From Thermoactinomyces sp. DSM 45892 (GTDB lineage Bacteria > Bacillota > Bacilli > Thermoactinomycetales > Thermoactinomycetaceae), in the NCBI RefSeq assembly GCF_900107305.1, contig NZ_FNPL01000001.1, forward strand, positions 124,001-188,000: DNA of 64,000 nucleotides, in the 5' to 3' direction. The first letter of the stretch is position 1; each line of letters opens with the position of its first letter. The position numbers and the translations under genes are program-made. Positions 7,924 through 16,309 of the stretch are shown piece after piece. The notes below the pieces were generated by a model. That model had not been told where the DNA came from. It saw only the letters and a list, made by a program, of their open reading frames with translations, and searched no databases.

Positions 7924-9417
7924 CTATTTATTTAATGAAACTCCACCAACATGAGTGAATTCTCTATGAATCGAATAGTCTACTAACATCATTGTTTCCC
8001 CGTCTTGATGATGATGCCATGTATAACCAGTAGGTGGTCTATCGCTTGCTGGTACTGATGGTGTAGATTCTCTGCCTAAACCAGCTTTTAAATTGGCTTC
8101 CTTAAAATCAAGCCGTCTAGTTGACGTGAAATTAATCTTTACAGGTGCGACAACTGGATGCTGATATCTGGAGAAGTCTGGATACCCATCTGGATACCTT
8201 ATAGAAACTCCGTTCTTATTGGTATAAGTCCAGACTTTATTTTCATCTATACTTATACTACCACCTTTATCTAGCCATTTCTTTGGAACTGGTGAATTTT
8301 TGGGTTTGGTTTCTAGTAATTCCTTAGTGAAATTTTCATTTCCACCTTTAGTAAAACTCTTTGAACCCGTTTCTGCTTTCCCACTCGGACAATCAATCTT
8401 CCCAGCCAATTGCATCGAAGCAAGATAATGTCCTGTGTCCTGCTGTTGTACAGCTACACAGTCCTTGAACTTCATTAATAATGGCTCGATCTTCGGCCAT
8501 GCAAATGTAAGTCCTGTTACTGCAACCGCACCGGCTGTCGTGGTAGCAAGGATTCTTTTGCCACTACCGAATAGATTATCGCCGAATGACTTTACTTTGT
8601 CACCCAACCCGGTTAATGAGTCAGAGATTGCATCAAAAGCTTTACTTGTTAAAGGAAACTTACTAGAGAGGCCACCTGACTTCGAAACAACATTGCCTGC
8701 CTTCCCTGCTTTATCTACACCTTTTAACCCAAGAAGTTGTGAAAATGCATATCCGAACCACTCTGAACGAGATTTCCCATCACCGTTGATTACCATGCGA
8801 TCCCATGACTCGGTTATCTCTTTCCAGATCCCCCCTGCCGCATTGGATATGTTATCCCAAACCTCGCCCGGGTGTGTAGCCCAATGTTTGAGCTGGTTCC
8901 ATGACTCCCTAGGGTTTAGAATGACATACCCTAGGAGTCCTACAGCTCCTAGCGCTAAGTCAAAGACCCCGATGAGCATGTCTACCAATCCTCGTAACAC
9001 ACCTTTAAGGAAATATGTTGCCCATTCCAACACTTTTAACATTGGAAACTGCTTCTTTAATATAGCCCATGCTAAGGTAACACCAGCCCCGATTGTCAAT
9101 CCCCATTCCCATAAATTATCCTTAATACTTTTGATTTTAGCACCTAGATCGTCCAAGATATTATTTACATCATCCCACAGCTCACCGCACCAATCCGTGA
9201 AACCATTCCATTTGTCACTAACCCAATCTCCTGCTTTGTCCCACCACGACACCTCGGTCGTGGGTTCACCTGCAAGATCGGTCGGAAAATGAGAGTCAAT
9301 TTCGATGTTATCGATGTTGAAATCGACTGCATATGTGACCCCACTCCCAACAAAGCTAAATCCGATTAGTACAACCATCATGATAAGTAACATTTTTATG
9401 ATTTTTCTATTTTGCAT
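7924..9417 (-). CDS. Secreted polymorphic toxin with C-terminal WHH (HNH/ENDO VII) nuclease
   Basis: From the ATG at 9417 the product is 497 residues. It begins with a signal-like segment (IIKMLLIMMVVLIGFSF) and a tryptophan-rich acidic stretch (SWWDKAGDWVSDKWNG). Hydrophobic segments lie around residues 95-165, and a linker contains SRSEWFGYAFSQLLGLKG. A second hydrophobic stretch lies near TTTAGAVAVTGL. The C-terminal about 110 residues hold the WHH signature RPPTGYTWHHHQDG, then TMMLVDYSIHREFTHVGG. WHH domains are DNase toxins of contact or diffusible competition systems. The frame is open 55 codons upstream, but those codons lack a signal peptide. GGGGAGGGGA lies unusually far upstream, with a 7-bp hairpin between it and the ATG. 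Two SUKH genes lie next to it. Confidence 0.85.
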   Translation of the reverse strand: MQNRKIIKMLLIMMVVLIGFSFVGSGVTYAVDFNIDNIEIDSHFPTDLAGEPTTEVSWWDKAGDWVSDKWNGFTDWCGELWDDVNNILDDLGAKIKSIKDNLWEWGLTIGAGVTLAWAILKKQFPMLKVLEWATYFLKGVLRGLVDMLIGVFDLALGAVGLLGYVILNPRESWNQLKHWATHPGEVWDNISNAAGGIWKEITESWDRMVINGDGKSRSEWFGYAFSQLLGLKGVDKAGKAGNVVSKSGGLSSKFPLTSKAFDAISDSLTGLGDKVKSFGDNLFGSGKRILATTTAGAVAVTGLTFAWPKIEPLLMKFKDCVAVQQQDTGHYLASMQLAGKIDCPSGKAETGSKSFTKGGNENFTKELLETKPKNSPVPKKWLDKGGSISIDENKVWTYTNKNGVSIRYPDGYPDFSRYQHPVVAPVKINFTSTRRLDFKEANLKAGLGRESTPSVPASDRPPTGYTWHHHQDGETMMLVDYSIHREFTHVGGVSLNK

Positions 9418-9617
9418 AAAGTAACCGTTGCAAAGACGTTTCTCTTTGCAGTCCCCTCCCCTGTAATATGTATATAATCTATTTCTATAATCTATTAATT
9501 TTATATTATGGTATACACAATTGGCAATCTTCCTTTTCATAATATAGAAAAGGAGGATCAAATAAATTAAAAAAACGTCCATCTATAGAATGATGAACGC
9601 TACTAGGTTTTATCGAA

Positions 9618-10151
9618 TTGGGCAAATTCCAGATTCACAACCACCTTGACCAACCAAGTCTTAATGCTTCACTTAGTTCTTCTAAGGAAAAAGAGTCACT
9701 GCTTCAGGAAGAAGTAACTGCTGGCAATAATCGTTCTTTAGATCTTCATAATCAAATTAAAGAACTAGAGGATGAACTCAAGGTAGCGAAAGATAAGATA
9801 ACGAAAGAAAAGAAGCTCAAAAGTGAATTCAAGTTCAAACGAGATAATCTATTTGGGCATATTATCGATTCAAACCACTGCGTACTGATTGATATTCACC
9901 TTGAAATGGATAATAAGGAGGCCACTTGTTACACTACCACCTATTTAGTAGAAAGGCTGGAAGGCGAATTCTATCTGCCCTACGAATTTCAACAAAAGAA
10001 TGCATTCAGGTCAACATCCCCTGATCATTTCCTCCGACAAACAACTAAATCCTATCAATTTTTCACTTTCAAAAGAATGACGGAAGCCATTCAAGAGAAA
10101 TTGAAAAATGATGTGGATGAACTAAGTTCCCACTTTGAAGCAAAGCTTTAG
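9618..10151 (+). CDS. Hypothetical coiled-coil protein, 177 aa
   Basis: Residues about 15-75 form a charged coiled coil (KEKESLLQEEV, IKELEDELKVAKDKITKEKK). A compact C-terminal part with CVLIDIHLEM and YTTTYLVERLEGEFYLPYEF follows. The only start in the frame is a TTG at 9618 with no clear SD, and a stop lies 8 codons earlier, so the gene may be a 5'-truncated remnant. It is divergent from the toxin gene. Function is unknown. Confidence 0.45.
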   Translation: MGKFQIHNHLDQPSLNASLSSSKEKESLLQEEVTAGNNRSLDLHNQIKELEDELKVAKDKITKEKKLKSEFKFKRDNLFGHIIDSNHCVLIDIHLEMDNKEATCYTTTYLVERLEGEFYLPYEFQQKNAFRSTSPDHFLRQTTKSYQFFTFKRMTEAIQEKLKNDVDELSSHFEAKL

Positions 10152-10521
10152 AGTGATAAACATAAAAACAGACGAAAGCATGCTGTGTAGGAACAGCTAT
10201 GCTTTCGTCTCTAAACAATTTCTAATTTCTTGGCAGAATCAGACTAACCATTTCTATATAAAATCTATTTTATCAACTATTTAGAGTATATTTCATAGTC
10301 TTAAATTCATCTCATTTTTACAAGCATAGTACCTACTTAGCTAAAAGTTTCTTGATTTTTAAAAAATATTAGATATACTATTCAAGGGTATTCGTAATAG
10401 CTCTCCTCTGATTAGTAGATTAATATTAGACTATTCTTTATTTACTGAAATTTAAATGTCGATCTCAGGGATTTACTACGCCACTAGAGATCGACAAAAG
10501 TCATCTAAATTCACTTATTTA
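10152..10521. other. Gene-free interval with two stem-loops
   Basis: A 12-bp stem (AGACGAAAGCAT, 10170-10181, with ATGCTTTCGTCT, 10199-10210) directly follows the gene ending at 10151 and probably terminates it, although no T run follows. A second inverted repeat (GTCGATCTC, 10458-10466, with GAGATCGAC, 10497-10505) lies just after the rsgA stop on the minus strand. The rest is AT-rich and I see no coding frame. Confidence 0.55.
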
Positions 10522-11583
10522 TCATCTTCTTTTAAAATGGTGATTGTAAGCTTTTTGTTGCTTCTTTGTTCGATTCTTCTCTGCTAATTGTAGATCCTTA
10601 TCTACTTTCCTATCCATATAATCAAGCTCTCTTTGAAGCTTTCGATAGCTGTGTAAGCGTTCCGATGATAAGACCCCTTCTTCAATTGCCTGTTGAACAG
10701 CGCATCCTGTTTCTTTACGATGTGTGCAGTCAATAAAGTGACAGGATTGGGCCAAATCAATAATATCCATAAAAGCATCATCGATTCCACTCACAATACT
10801 TCCTAATTGAATCTCTCTCATACCAGGAGTATCGATTATCGCTCCACCCTGTGGTAAAGCAATTAATTCTCTGTTAGTTGTTGTGTGTCTTCCCTTCCCA
10901 TCTTTTTCTCTGCTTCCCTGTGTAGATTGACGATCCGTACCCAGTAAGGCATTCACCAACGTTGATTTCCCTACCCCTGATGATCCCAACAAAGCCACCG
11001 TGTTTCCTGCCGACACATAAGGTGATAATTCCTGAATTCCTTGGTGACTCATTGCACTGATTACATGAATAGGTACACCACAAGCAATACCTTCCACTTG
11101 ATGGACTTTTTCATGCACATCTGGACATAAATCTCCTTTATTCAATACGATTACGGGGTTAGAACCGCTTTCCCACGCTAAAACAAGATAACGTTCGATT
11201 CGTCGCAGATTGAAATCTTGATTGAGTGCACTAACCAAAAAAACAAAGTCTACATTACTTGCTACATTCTGTTCTTCTAATCCAGTCCCTGCTTCTTTCC
11301 GAGAGAATTGACTAAAACGAGGGAAGATCGAATGAATCATTCCCTTATCCTCATCGTAACGTTGAAATGAAATCCAATCTCCCACACAAGGGTAATCACT
11401 CCGTTGATGAGCATGGAATCGAAATTTCCCTGAAACTGTTCCTAGGAGCTCCCTTTCTTGTGTCATGATTCGATACGAACTAGGATATTCAGTTATAATT
11501 CTTCCAAGTTCATAACCGTTTATCTTACATTCATTCTCCCAAGCTTCCTGCTGTTTTTTCCATCCCAATTGGATCAAACTCAT
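10522..11583 (-). CDS. rsgA: RsgA-family circularly permuted GTPase (ribosome small-subunit biogenesis)
   Basis: The 353-residue protein has the RsgA layout: an N-terminal OB-like domain (GTVSGKFRF, YPCVGDWISF), then the permuted GTPase motifs. NKGD (G4) comes first, then GSSGVGKSTLVNAL (G1) and DTPGMRE (G3). A C-terminal zinc site (CHFIDCTHRKETGC) and a basic tail follow. RsgA matures the 30S subunit in a GTP-dependent way. GGAGG precedes the ATG. Its place is unusual: the normal rsgA lies in the prkC/rpe region, so this is probably an extra copy inside the accessory block. That needs the whole genome to confirm. Confidence 0.85.
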   Translation of the reverse strand: MSLIQLGWKKQQEAWENECKINGYELGRIITEYPSSYRIMTQERELLGTVSGKFRFHAHQRSDYPCVGDWISFQRYDEDKGMIHSIFPRFSQFSRKEAGTGLEEQNVASNVDFVFLVSALNQDFNLRRIERYLVLAWESGSNPVIVLNKGDLCPDVHEKVHQVEGIACGVPIHVISAMSHQGIQELSPYVSAGNTVALLGSSGVGKSTLVNALLGTDRQSTQGSREKDGKGRHTTTNRELIALPQGGAIIDTPGMREIQLGSIVSGIDDAFMDIIDLAQSCHFIDCTHRKETGCAVQQAIEEGVLSSERLHSYRKLQRELDYMDRKVDKDLQLAEKNRTKKQQKAYNHHFKRR

Positions 11584-11701
11584 TCCGTCAAGCCTCCATC
11601 GCTTTTAAAAATACTTTCTTTTCATAAAAAAAGATTAACCAATGATTATAGAAACAGATTATAGATTACTAAGAAATTCTACTCGTCCGACCTTCACATA
11701 A

Positions 11702-12895
11702 TCATCTGATTTTCTCTGCCTTAAAACCAAAAATCCAGAAAAATGATATGATTAACAGAAACAGCGATGTCAGATATAATATGATCTCAGTACTTATGAA
11801 ATCGGTAAGTCCCCCTATTATAAGTAAAGCAATCGGCATGCATGCCTGCTCAATCACACCAAACAAGCCAAATATTCGTCCTCTAAATCGATCCTCTACA
11901 TTCGTTTGAATAAATGTAACTGAACTTATGCTCACTAGTGAAGATCCGATACCATATATAAATGCAAATACACAGGCTACCTTAAGAGAAGGCGAAAAGG
12001 CTATTCCACCTATCGAAACTCCCATCGCAACTAATCCAATTGGTGTATAGATATTTGCGTCAAGGTACTTACCAAATTTCGAAATCCAAGAACTAGAACA
12101 TATTGATCCAATTAAGAGCACTGAAAACAGGATTCCAAATCCTTCTGCACCGTAATTCACACTTTTTAACTTTACTGGCATTAGCATCTCCAAGACTGCA
12201 TAACTAACACCCATGGCAGAAAAAATAAAGGGAATCTTCAACAAAGGGATCGAAGAAAATAAATAAACAAAACCTGCTTTTAGATCTTCCACAACGGAAG
12301 CGTTATTACCATTTTCAGTAATCTCAGGAAACTTAATAAGTCCTAGTAATATTGACATAATCACAAACGTAACCCCATTGATTAGAATCGCATATAAGAT
12401 TCCAATATATGCAACTAGAATCCCGCCGAAAATAAATCCTGCAAAATTGGCTATCTGTCCAGAGAGTGTATTTAAAGCATTCGCACGTGCTATATCTTCA
12501 TTTGGAACTAATCTAGGCAATATTGATCCAAATGTAGGGCGATAAATAACGCCTATTAACCCTGTTAAAAAAGCAGATCCAATTATGACAGAAACAGTGA
12601 GATGATTACTCCAGAGGAGATAACAAATCAACATCATAATCATCCCTCGTATGAGATCTCCCACAACAAGGTATGGCTTTATGTTGATTCGGTCAATCAT
12701 AACGCCAACTAGTGGGCTAAGTACATATGGTATAGTACCAGCCGCCATAGTTATTGCTGTGTATTTCGGTGAACCTGTCAAATTTAAAACTAAATAAGTT
12801 AATGCTACTAGATAGAGGATATTTCCACATACAGATTGTGCTTGACCGATCCATAATAAAGTGAAATTTCGATTCCATAATTTTGTTGGTGACAT
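11702..12895 (-). CDS. MFS exporter, 12 transmembrane helices
   Basis: The 397-residue protein has 12 predicted membrane segments, an N-terminal WIGQ/GN start typical of macrolide/enterobactin-type efflux MFS proteins, and a loop motif VEDRFRGRIFGLFGV between helices. Such proteins export drugs, siderophores or peptides by proton antiport. The ATG begins one base after the stop codon of the TPR gene, so the two are translationally coupled. In context it may export the product of the 30-residue peptide gene at the head of the operon, or give self-resistance. The substrate is unknown. Confidence 0.8.
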   Translation of the reverse strand: MSPTKLWNRNFTLLWIGQAQSVCGNILYLVALTYLVLNLTGSPKYTAITMAAGTIPYVLSPLVGVMIDRINIKPYLVVGDLIRGMIMMLICYLLWSNHLTVSVIIGSAFLTGLIGVIYRPTFGSILPRLVPNEDIARANALNTLSGQIANFAGFIFGGILVAYIGILYAILINGVTFVIMSILLGLIKFPEITENGNNASVVEDLKAGFVYLFSSIPLLKIPFIFSAMGVSYAVLEMLMPVKLKSVNYGAEGFGILFSVLLIGSICSSSWISKFGKYLDANIYTPIGLVAMGVSIGGIAFSPSLKVACVFAFIYGIGSSLVSISSVTFIQTNVEDRFRGRIFGLFGVIEQACMPIALLIIGGLTDFISTEIILYLTSLFLLIISFFWIFGFKAEKIR

Positions 12896-12896
12896 T

Positions 12897-14141
12897 TTAA
12901 CTCTCTTCTCTTTTATTTGACGAAATTAGTTTCTTAAACCAATAATCCGATCTTTCTTCATTTCCCAAATCGTCATAAGTAGCAATCAGCATTTTATGAA
13001 TCTCTTTTAATTTATCAGACCACACACTTCTTGCGAAAAGCTTTTCAGCTCTTACTAAAATGTCTACAGCTTCGTTGAATCTTTTATTGCGAATCAGAGC
13101 ATATCCTAACATAGCCAAACCTTCTGACAAGGATTCCCTATGATGATGTTCGCTGAAATAGACTGCATCTTTTAAAAGAGCAACGGCACTATCCCAATCC
13201 CCTATGGTTTTAAAGTATAGTCCTTTATTTTCTAAAACTTGCATTCGATACCTGTTTGAAATTTCTGGTCGAATGTGTATTTCATCATCGGAAACACTTG
13301 AAATCAGTTCCCACGCTTCATTAATTGTTTTCCCAGCTTCTTCAATTTCCCCTGATTTTAGCAAATGCAATGCATGTAAGTTACGGATCATTCCCATACA
13401 AAATCTAGTTGTATTTTTACTTCTAGTAACAGTCCCAAAAGCCTCAGCTGCTTTTTCAGTATCTAGTAAAGAAGACTCTATGTTCTCTGGAGTATTTAAA
13501 CGTTTAATCTCAGCAACTGATAATCTAAACTGTGTAGTGAACTTTTGATAGGGATCCATCCAGATATCAAATGCTTCACGATAAACATCCCTACACAATG
13601 TATTGCCAGTTTGAGCCAAAAGATTCCCACACAAAGATAACAAACGAGCTGTGTCATCCTTCTTTACAAATTCATTTTTATGGAGTATAGCTAAGTGCGC
13701 AAATTCATCGGCATCTTGCCATCCACCTAGCACATCAACATAATAACTCAAGACCTCGCTCAGCAAAAATGGATTATCACTATTTTGTAATATAAACTTT
13801 TCAAAATCATAATGTTCTACTGAACCTAATTCAAGCTTCAAATCATCCAATATGTCTTTTGTTGTTGCGTCTACTTTTGCAAAGGATGCATTATCTATTC
13901 CTAGTTTCTTTAAAAGAGGAATTGCATTTTCGAAAAAGTAATGTTTCGCTTCATCCGTTCTACGCAATCCTAAATCAGATATGTAACTCACATTATAATA
14001 ACTACTATCATCTTCCCCCCTAGTCAATGCGGTAAAAAAAAGAGGATGACATCCACTCTCTAAGTACTCTCTATTTTCTAATAATAAACGCACAATGGAA
14101 AAAGAAGGTGTGCTCGAATAAAGATAGTTGCGGTATTTCAT
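12897..14141 (-). CDS. Tetratricopeptide-repeat protein
   Basis: The protein is about 414 residues and almost wholly helical. The C-terminal half has recognisable TPR units (for example NKGLYFKTIGDWDSAVALLKDA, then EGLAMLGYALIRNKRFNEAVDIL). There is no N-terminal HTH and no signal peptide. I used the ATG at 14141, which has AGAGG about 12 nt upstream; an ATG at 14153 directly abuts that AGAGG. The gene lies after a stem-loop that separates it from a 30-codon peptide gene, and it is coupled to an MFS exporter. TPR proteins of this kind bind peptides in Rap/PlcR-type signalling, or act as scaffolds. The role here is not known. Confidence 0.7.
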   Translation of the reverse strand: MKYRNYLYSSTPSFSIVRLLLENREYLESGCHPLFFTALTRGEDDSSYYNVSYISDLGLRRTDEAKHYFFENAIPLLKKLGIDNASFAKVDATTKDILDDLKLELGSVEHYDFEKFILQNSDNPFLLSEVLSYYVDVLGGWQDADEFAHLAILHKNEFVKKDDTARLLSLCGNLLAQTGNTLCRDVYREAFDIWMDPYQKFTTQFRLSVAEIKRLNTPENIESSLLDTEKAAEAFGTVTRSKNTTRFCMGMIRNLHALHLLKSGEIEEAGKTINEAWELISSVSDDEIHIRPEISNRYRMQVLENKGLYFKTIGDWDSAVALLKDAVYFSEHHHRESLSEGLAMLGYALIRNKRFNEAVDILVRAEKLFARSVWSDKLKEIHKMLIATYDDLGNEERSDYWFKKLISSNKREES

Positions 14142-14176
14142 AAATAATAGCATCCTCTCATGATTATTAAAATTTA

Positions 14177-14217
14177 AAAATACAGAAGGAACTCACAACG
14201 AGAACCTTCTGTATTTT
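14177..14217 (-). terminator. Attenuator-like terminator between peptide gene and TPR gene
   Basis: AAAATACAGAAGG (14177-14189) pairs perfectly with CCTTCTGTATTTT (14205-14217) across a 15-nt loop, and a T-rich tract follows on the minus strand. It sits 11 nt after the peptide stop. Such a partial terminator would yield much more peptide mRNA than TPR/MFS mRNA. Confidence 0.75.
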
Positions 14218-14228
14218 GTGTCTTAATA

Positions 14229-14321
14229 TTAACCGTGATTCCATCCATTAATGAGTCGAACGCTGAAATCTACTTTTTTCATTTCTTCTTTAATTTGAGC
14301 TACTACTTGTTCTTTAGTCAA
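14229..14321 (-). CDS. 30-residue peptide gene with TTG start, head of the TPR/MFS operon
   Basis: A TTG at 14321-14319 has a perfect AGGAGG (14335-14330) eight nt upstream and opens 30 codons ending with TAA at 14229. The product starts MTKEQVVAQIKEEMKKVD and ends FSVRLINGWNHG. The first 18 residues look like an amphipathic helical leader and the last 12 like a short aromatic core without cysteines. A perfect stem-loop follows at once, then the TPR and MFS genes. This layout (peptide, attenuator, partner protein, exporter) suggests a ribosomally made signal or antimicrobial peptide. No modification enzyme is adjacent. No known family was recognised. Confidence 0.6.
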   Translation of the reverse strand: MTKEQVVAQIKEEMKKVDFSVRLINGWNHG

Positions 14322-14833
14322 TATTAGCACCTCCTATTAAATTCTATGTAATACATTTATTAATATAACATATATAATTATATAAGAGATTGATATTTGC
14401 AGTACTTAGCCATCAAATTTAGCAAATACTACTATCACAAAATAGCATCTCACTAGAAGATTTGCAAAAACATAATTTAGAAATTTCTTCGGAGCGGGGC
14501 TCCTTTCGGAAACATCAAATTAGCTTGATTCATTGTCATTCAGGTGTGTGCTGAAAAACAGGATTTTGGGATATTTTCGAGCTACTTTCGACTTTTGAAA
14601 TAGCTTCTAGATACTGATTCACCCAAAAGCTAAATATCCTCTAATGGTTGATAAAAGTACAATTTTATCTAGCTATCCCGAGCATAGTTTCATTAATATT
14701 AGCTCATAAGTCTTAATAATTAGAAATATTAAGTATATAATTAAAAACATTGAAATCTATATTAATAAAATATATCATTTAAATAGTATTAATTTTATTG
14801 AAAGATTAATATATAAAAACAGGAGGTTAGTTT
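14322..14833. other. Long AT-rich divergent intergenic region
   Basis: About 510 nt separate the peptide operon (minus) from the secreted-protein gene (plus). It must hold both promoters. A TATAAT lies at 14382-14377 on the minus strand without a clear -35. A GC-rich stem (GGAGC-GGG-GCTCC) stands out around 14490-14505 in otherwise very AT-rich DNA. I see no coding frame with a ribosome site. Confidence 0.5.
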
Positions 14834-15562
14834 ATGAAAAAGTTCTTTAATGCTGTATTATCTATAGTACTATTCTCTAGTATTTCTGCAACTACTTTTG
14901 CGGCAGAAACGGGATCTATTAACGAAGTAAAAATTTTAAAGGCTGAAGCCAGTAGTACAACTGTCTTCGATAAAGTTGAAGCAAAAAAGGGCGAAAACGG
15001 TTTCCATATTAGAGTAAGAGGAACTGGCACTGCCGATGGTGTCTATAGAAGCTACGTAGTCACAGCAGACCTCGAAAAAGGGACATATAAAGCTGTAAAA
15101 GAAAATCCCATGTTTCAAACATCTCCCATTGTTACAAAAGAAAAGCCAGTAGGAAATTCAAAGGCTTTAGTCAGTTACAACAGTGCTAATGTTAGAGCGC
15201 ATACTTACGATCCAGTTAATATAGACTGCAATTGGACTGATCTTGGATATAGTTGGAAAGATGATAATGGTAAATTCAGCTACTATAGCAGATCATTAAA
15301 TACTTGGGATGCAAGCCCCACTTCTTTAGGAACATATTGGAAATTAGTGTGGAAAAAATACAATAACGATCCAAATAGTTTTCAATCAGCTAGTGCAAAA
15401 CATGTTAATACTAATTTCTTGGGTGGAATCACGGGGACAACATATGCAGAACACTATATCAGTATTACACCAAAGCCAAATAAAAAATATCACTACTTCG
15501 CTGATTTAGATACTGAAGGCGTAGCTGGTCATTTATTGCATCTTAAAATTACGACACATTAA
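14834..15562 (+). CDS. Secreted protein of unknown function, 242 aa
   Basis: A clear Sec signal peptide (MKKFFNAVLSIVLFSSISAT, cleavage near TFAAE, residue 24) is followed by a 218-residue domain rich in Tyr, Trp, Ser and Thr. Its blocks include CNWTDLGYSWKDDNGKF and LGTYWKLVWKKY, and the end is HYFADLDTEGVAGHLLHLK. There is one cysteine and no membrane anchor or repeat, so it should be released outside the cell. AGGAGG precedes the ATG by 7 nt. It is transcribed divergently from the peptide/TPR/MFS unit and may be a secreted effector or toxin. I do not recognise the family. Confidence 0.75.
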   Translation: MKKFFNAVLSIVLFSSISATTFAAETGSINEVKILKAEASSTTVFDKVEAKKGENGFHIRVRGTGTADGVYRSYVVTADLEKGTYKAVKENPMFQTSPIVTKEKPVGNSKALVSYNSANVRAHTYDPVNIDCNWTDLGYSWKDDNGKFSYYSRSLNTWDASPTSLGTYWKLVWKKYNNDPNSFQSASAKHVNTNFLGGITGTTYAEHYISITPKPNKKYHYFADLDTEGVAGHLLHLKITTH

Positions 15563-15574
15563 GCAAAGTAAATT

Positions 15575-15646
15575 TGTATCTTAAGTAGTCAGAAATACAC
15601 ACCACAGCAATTGCCATAGCGTGTATTTCTGACTACTTAAGATACA
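15575..15646. repeat. Long perfect inverted repeat after the secreted-protein gene
   Basis: GTATCTTAAGTAGTCAGAAA continuing to 15600 is matched exactly by its complement at 15621-15645. This gives a 25-26 bp perfect stem with a 20-nt loop starting 14 nt after the stop codon. No T run follows, so it is stronger and longer than a usual terminator. It could protect the 3' end, be an RNase III target, or be a small palindromic mobile element. Confidence 0.85.
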
Positions 15647-15681
15647 GTTCTTATCCCAATATACAAACATTGTTTGAACCC

Positions 15682-15709
15682 AAACTCATCTGTTTTGATG
15701 AGTTTTTTT
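15682..15709 (+). terminator. Terminator of the secreted-protein gene
   Basis: AAACTCATC pairs with GATGAGTTT across a 6-nt loop, and further T follow to 15709. It overlaps the 3' end of the converging gene at 15686. Confidence 0.7.
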
Positions 15710-16039
15710 ACTGATTTCTTCTCTCTTTTCGGATAAAACAGTTAAAATTGAGATGAAACTGAACAGCAATGAAATAACAAATAGATTCCATATGCTAGGG
15801 ATTACTGCAACCCCCAAGTAAATCCCAATAGGTATTGACCATATTAAAAACAACAGCATTAGTAACGGTCTTCGAATTAACGATGCAATTAGAAATAAGC
15901 AGGTTGGAAATGTCACCAAAGAAAAAACCCTAATTATTGTATCTTTACTGTTAGGAGTAAGAAGCAAAAAGCAGGCGGATAGCATGATAGTGATGATAGA
16001 GGAAATAACACCCATATACATTCCACTTCTTTTAGCCAT
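15686..16039 (-). CDS. Small membrane protein, four helices, 117 aa
   Basis: Four closely spaced hydrophobic segments (about residues 8-26, 34-52, 56-76 and 78-102) leave a short basic C-terminal tail (SEKREEISKKTHQNR). GAGG lies about 8 nt before the ATG. It converges with the secreted-protein gene and could be an immunity protein for it, but that is only a positional guess. No family was recognised. Confidence 0.55.
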   Translation of the reverse strand: MAKRSGMYMGVISSIITIMLSACFLLLTPNSKDTIIRVFSLVTFPTCLFLIASLIRRPLLMLLFLIWSIPIGIYLGVAVIPSIWNLFVISLLFSFISILTVLSEKREEISKKTHQNR

Positions 16040-16309
16040 AGCACCAACCTCATCTTTTCATTTAGAATAAATTTAACAATTACCTTTACTTTATAGTACC
16101 ACTTCATTTCTAGAACAACAAAATTTTACGATATTTTTCTTTGAAGATCCTCAAAGAAATGTTCCTCGGTATCATTCGCTTATACTTCTCTAACTGTTAG
16201 GTTTCATTTCATTTCCAATAGTTGTGTTATCCAGCTCAAAGGGCTAGGGGTTGATTCTAAAAATATCTGTTGATTTGAGAAAGACGTTCATAAGCCATCA
16301 CTAGAGTAG

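Noticed and set aside
8435-9292. A 285-codon plus-strand open frame opposite the WHH toxin gene
   Set aside because: It is antisense to a convincing toxin with signal peptide and WHH motif, has no ribosome site and a Pro/Ser-rich composition typical of mirror frames.
14487-14510. GC-rich hairpin in the AT-rich divergent region as a terminator
   Set aside because: The stem is only five base pairs and no T run follows on either strand at the right distance.
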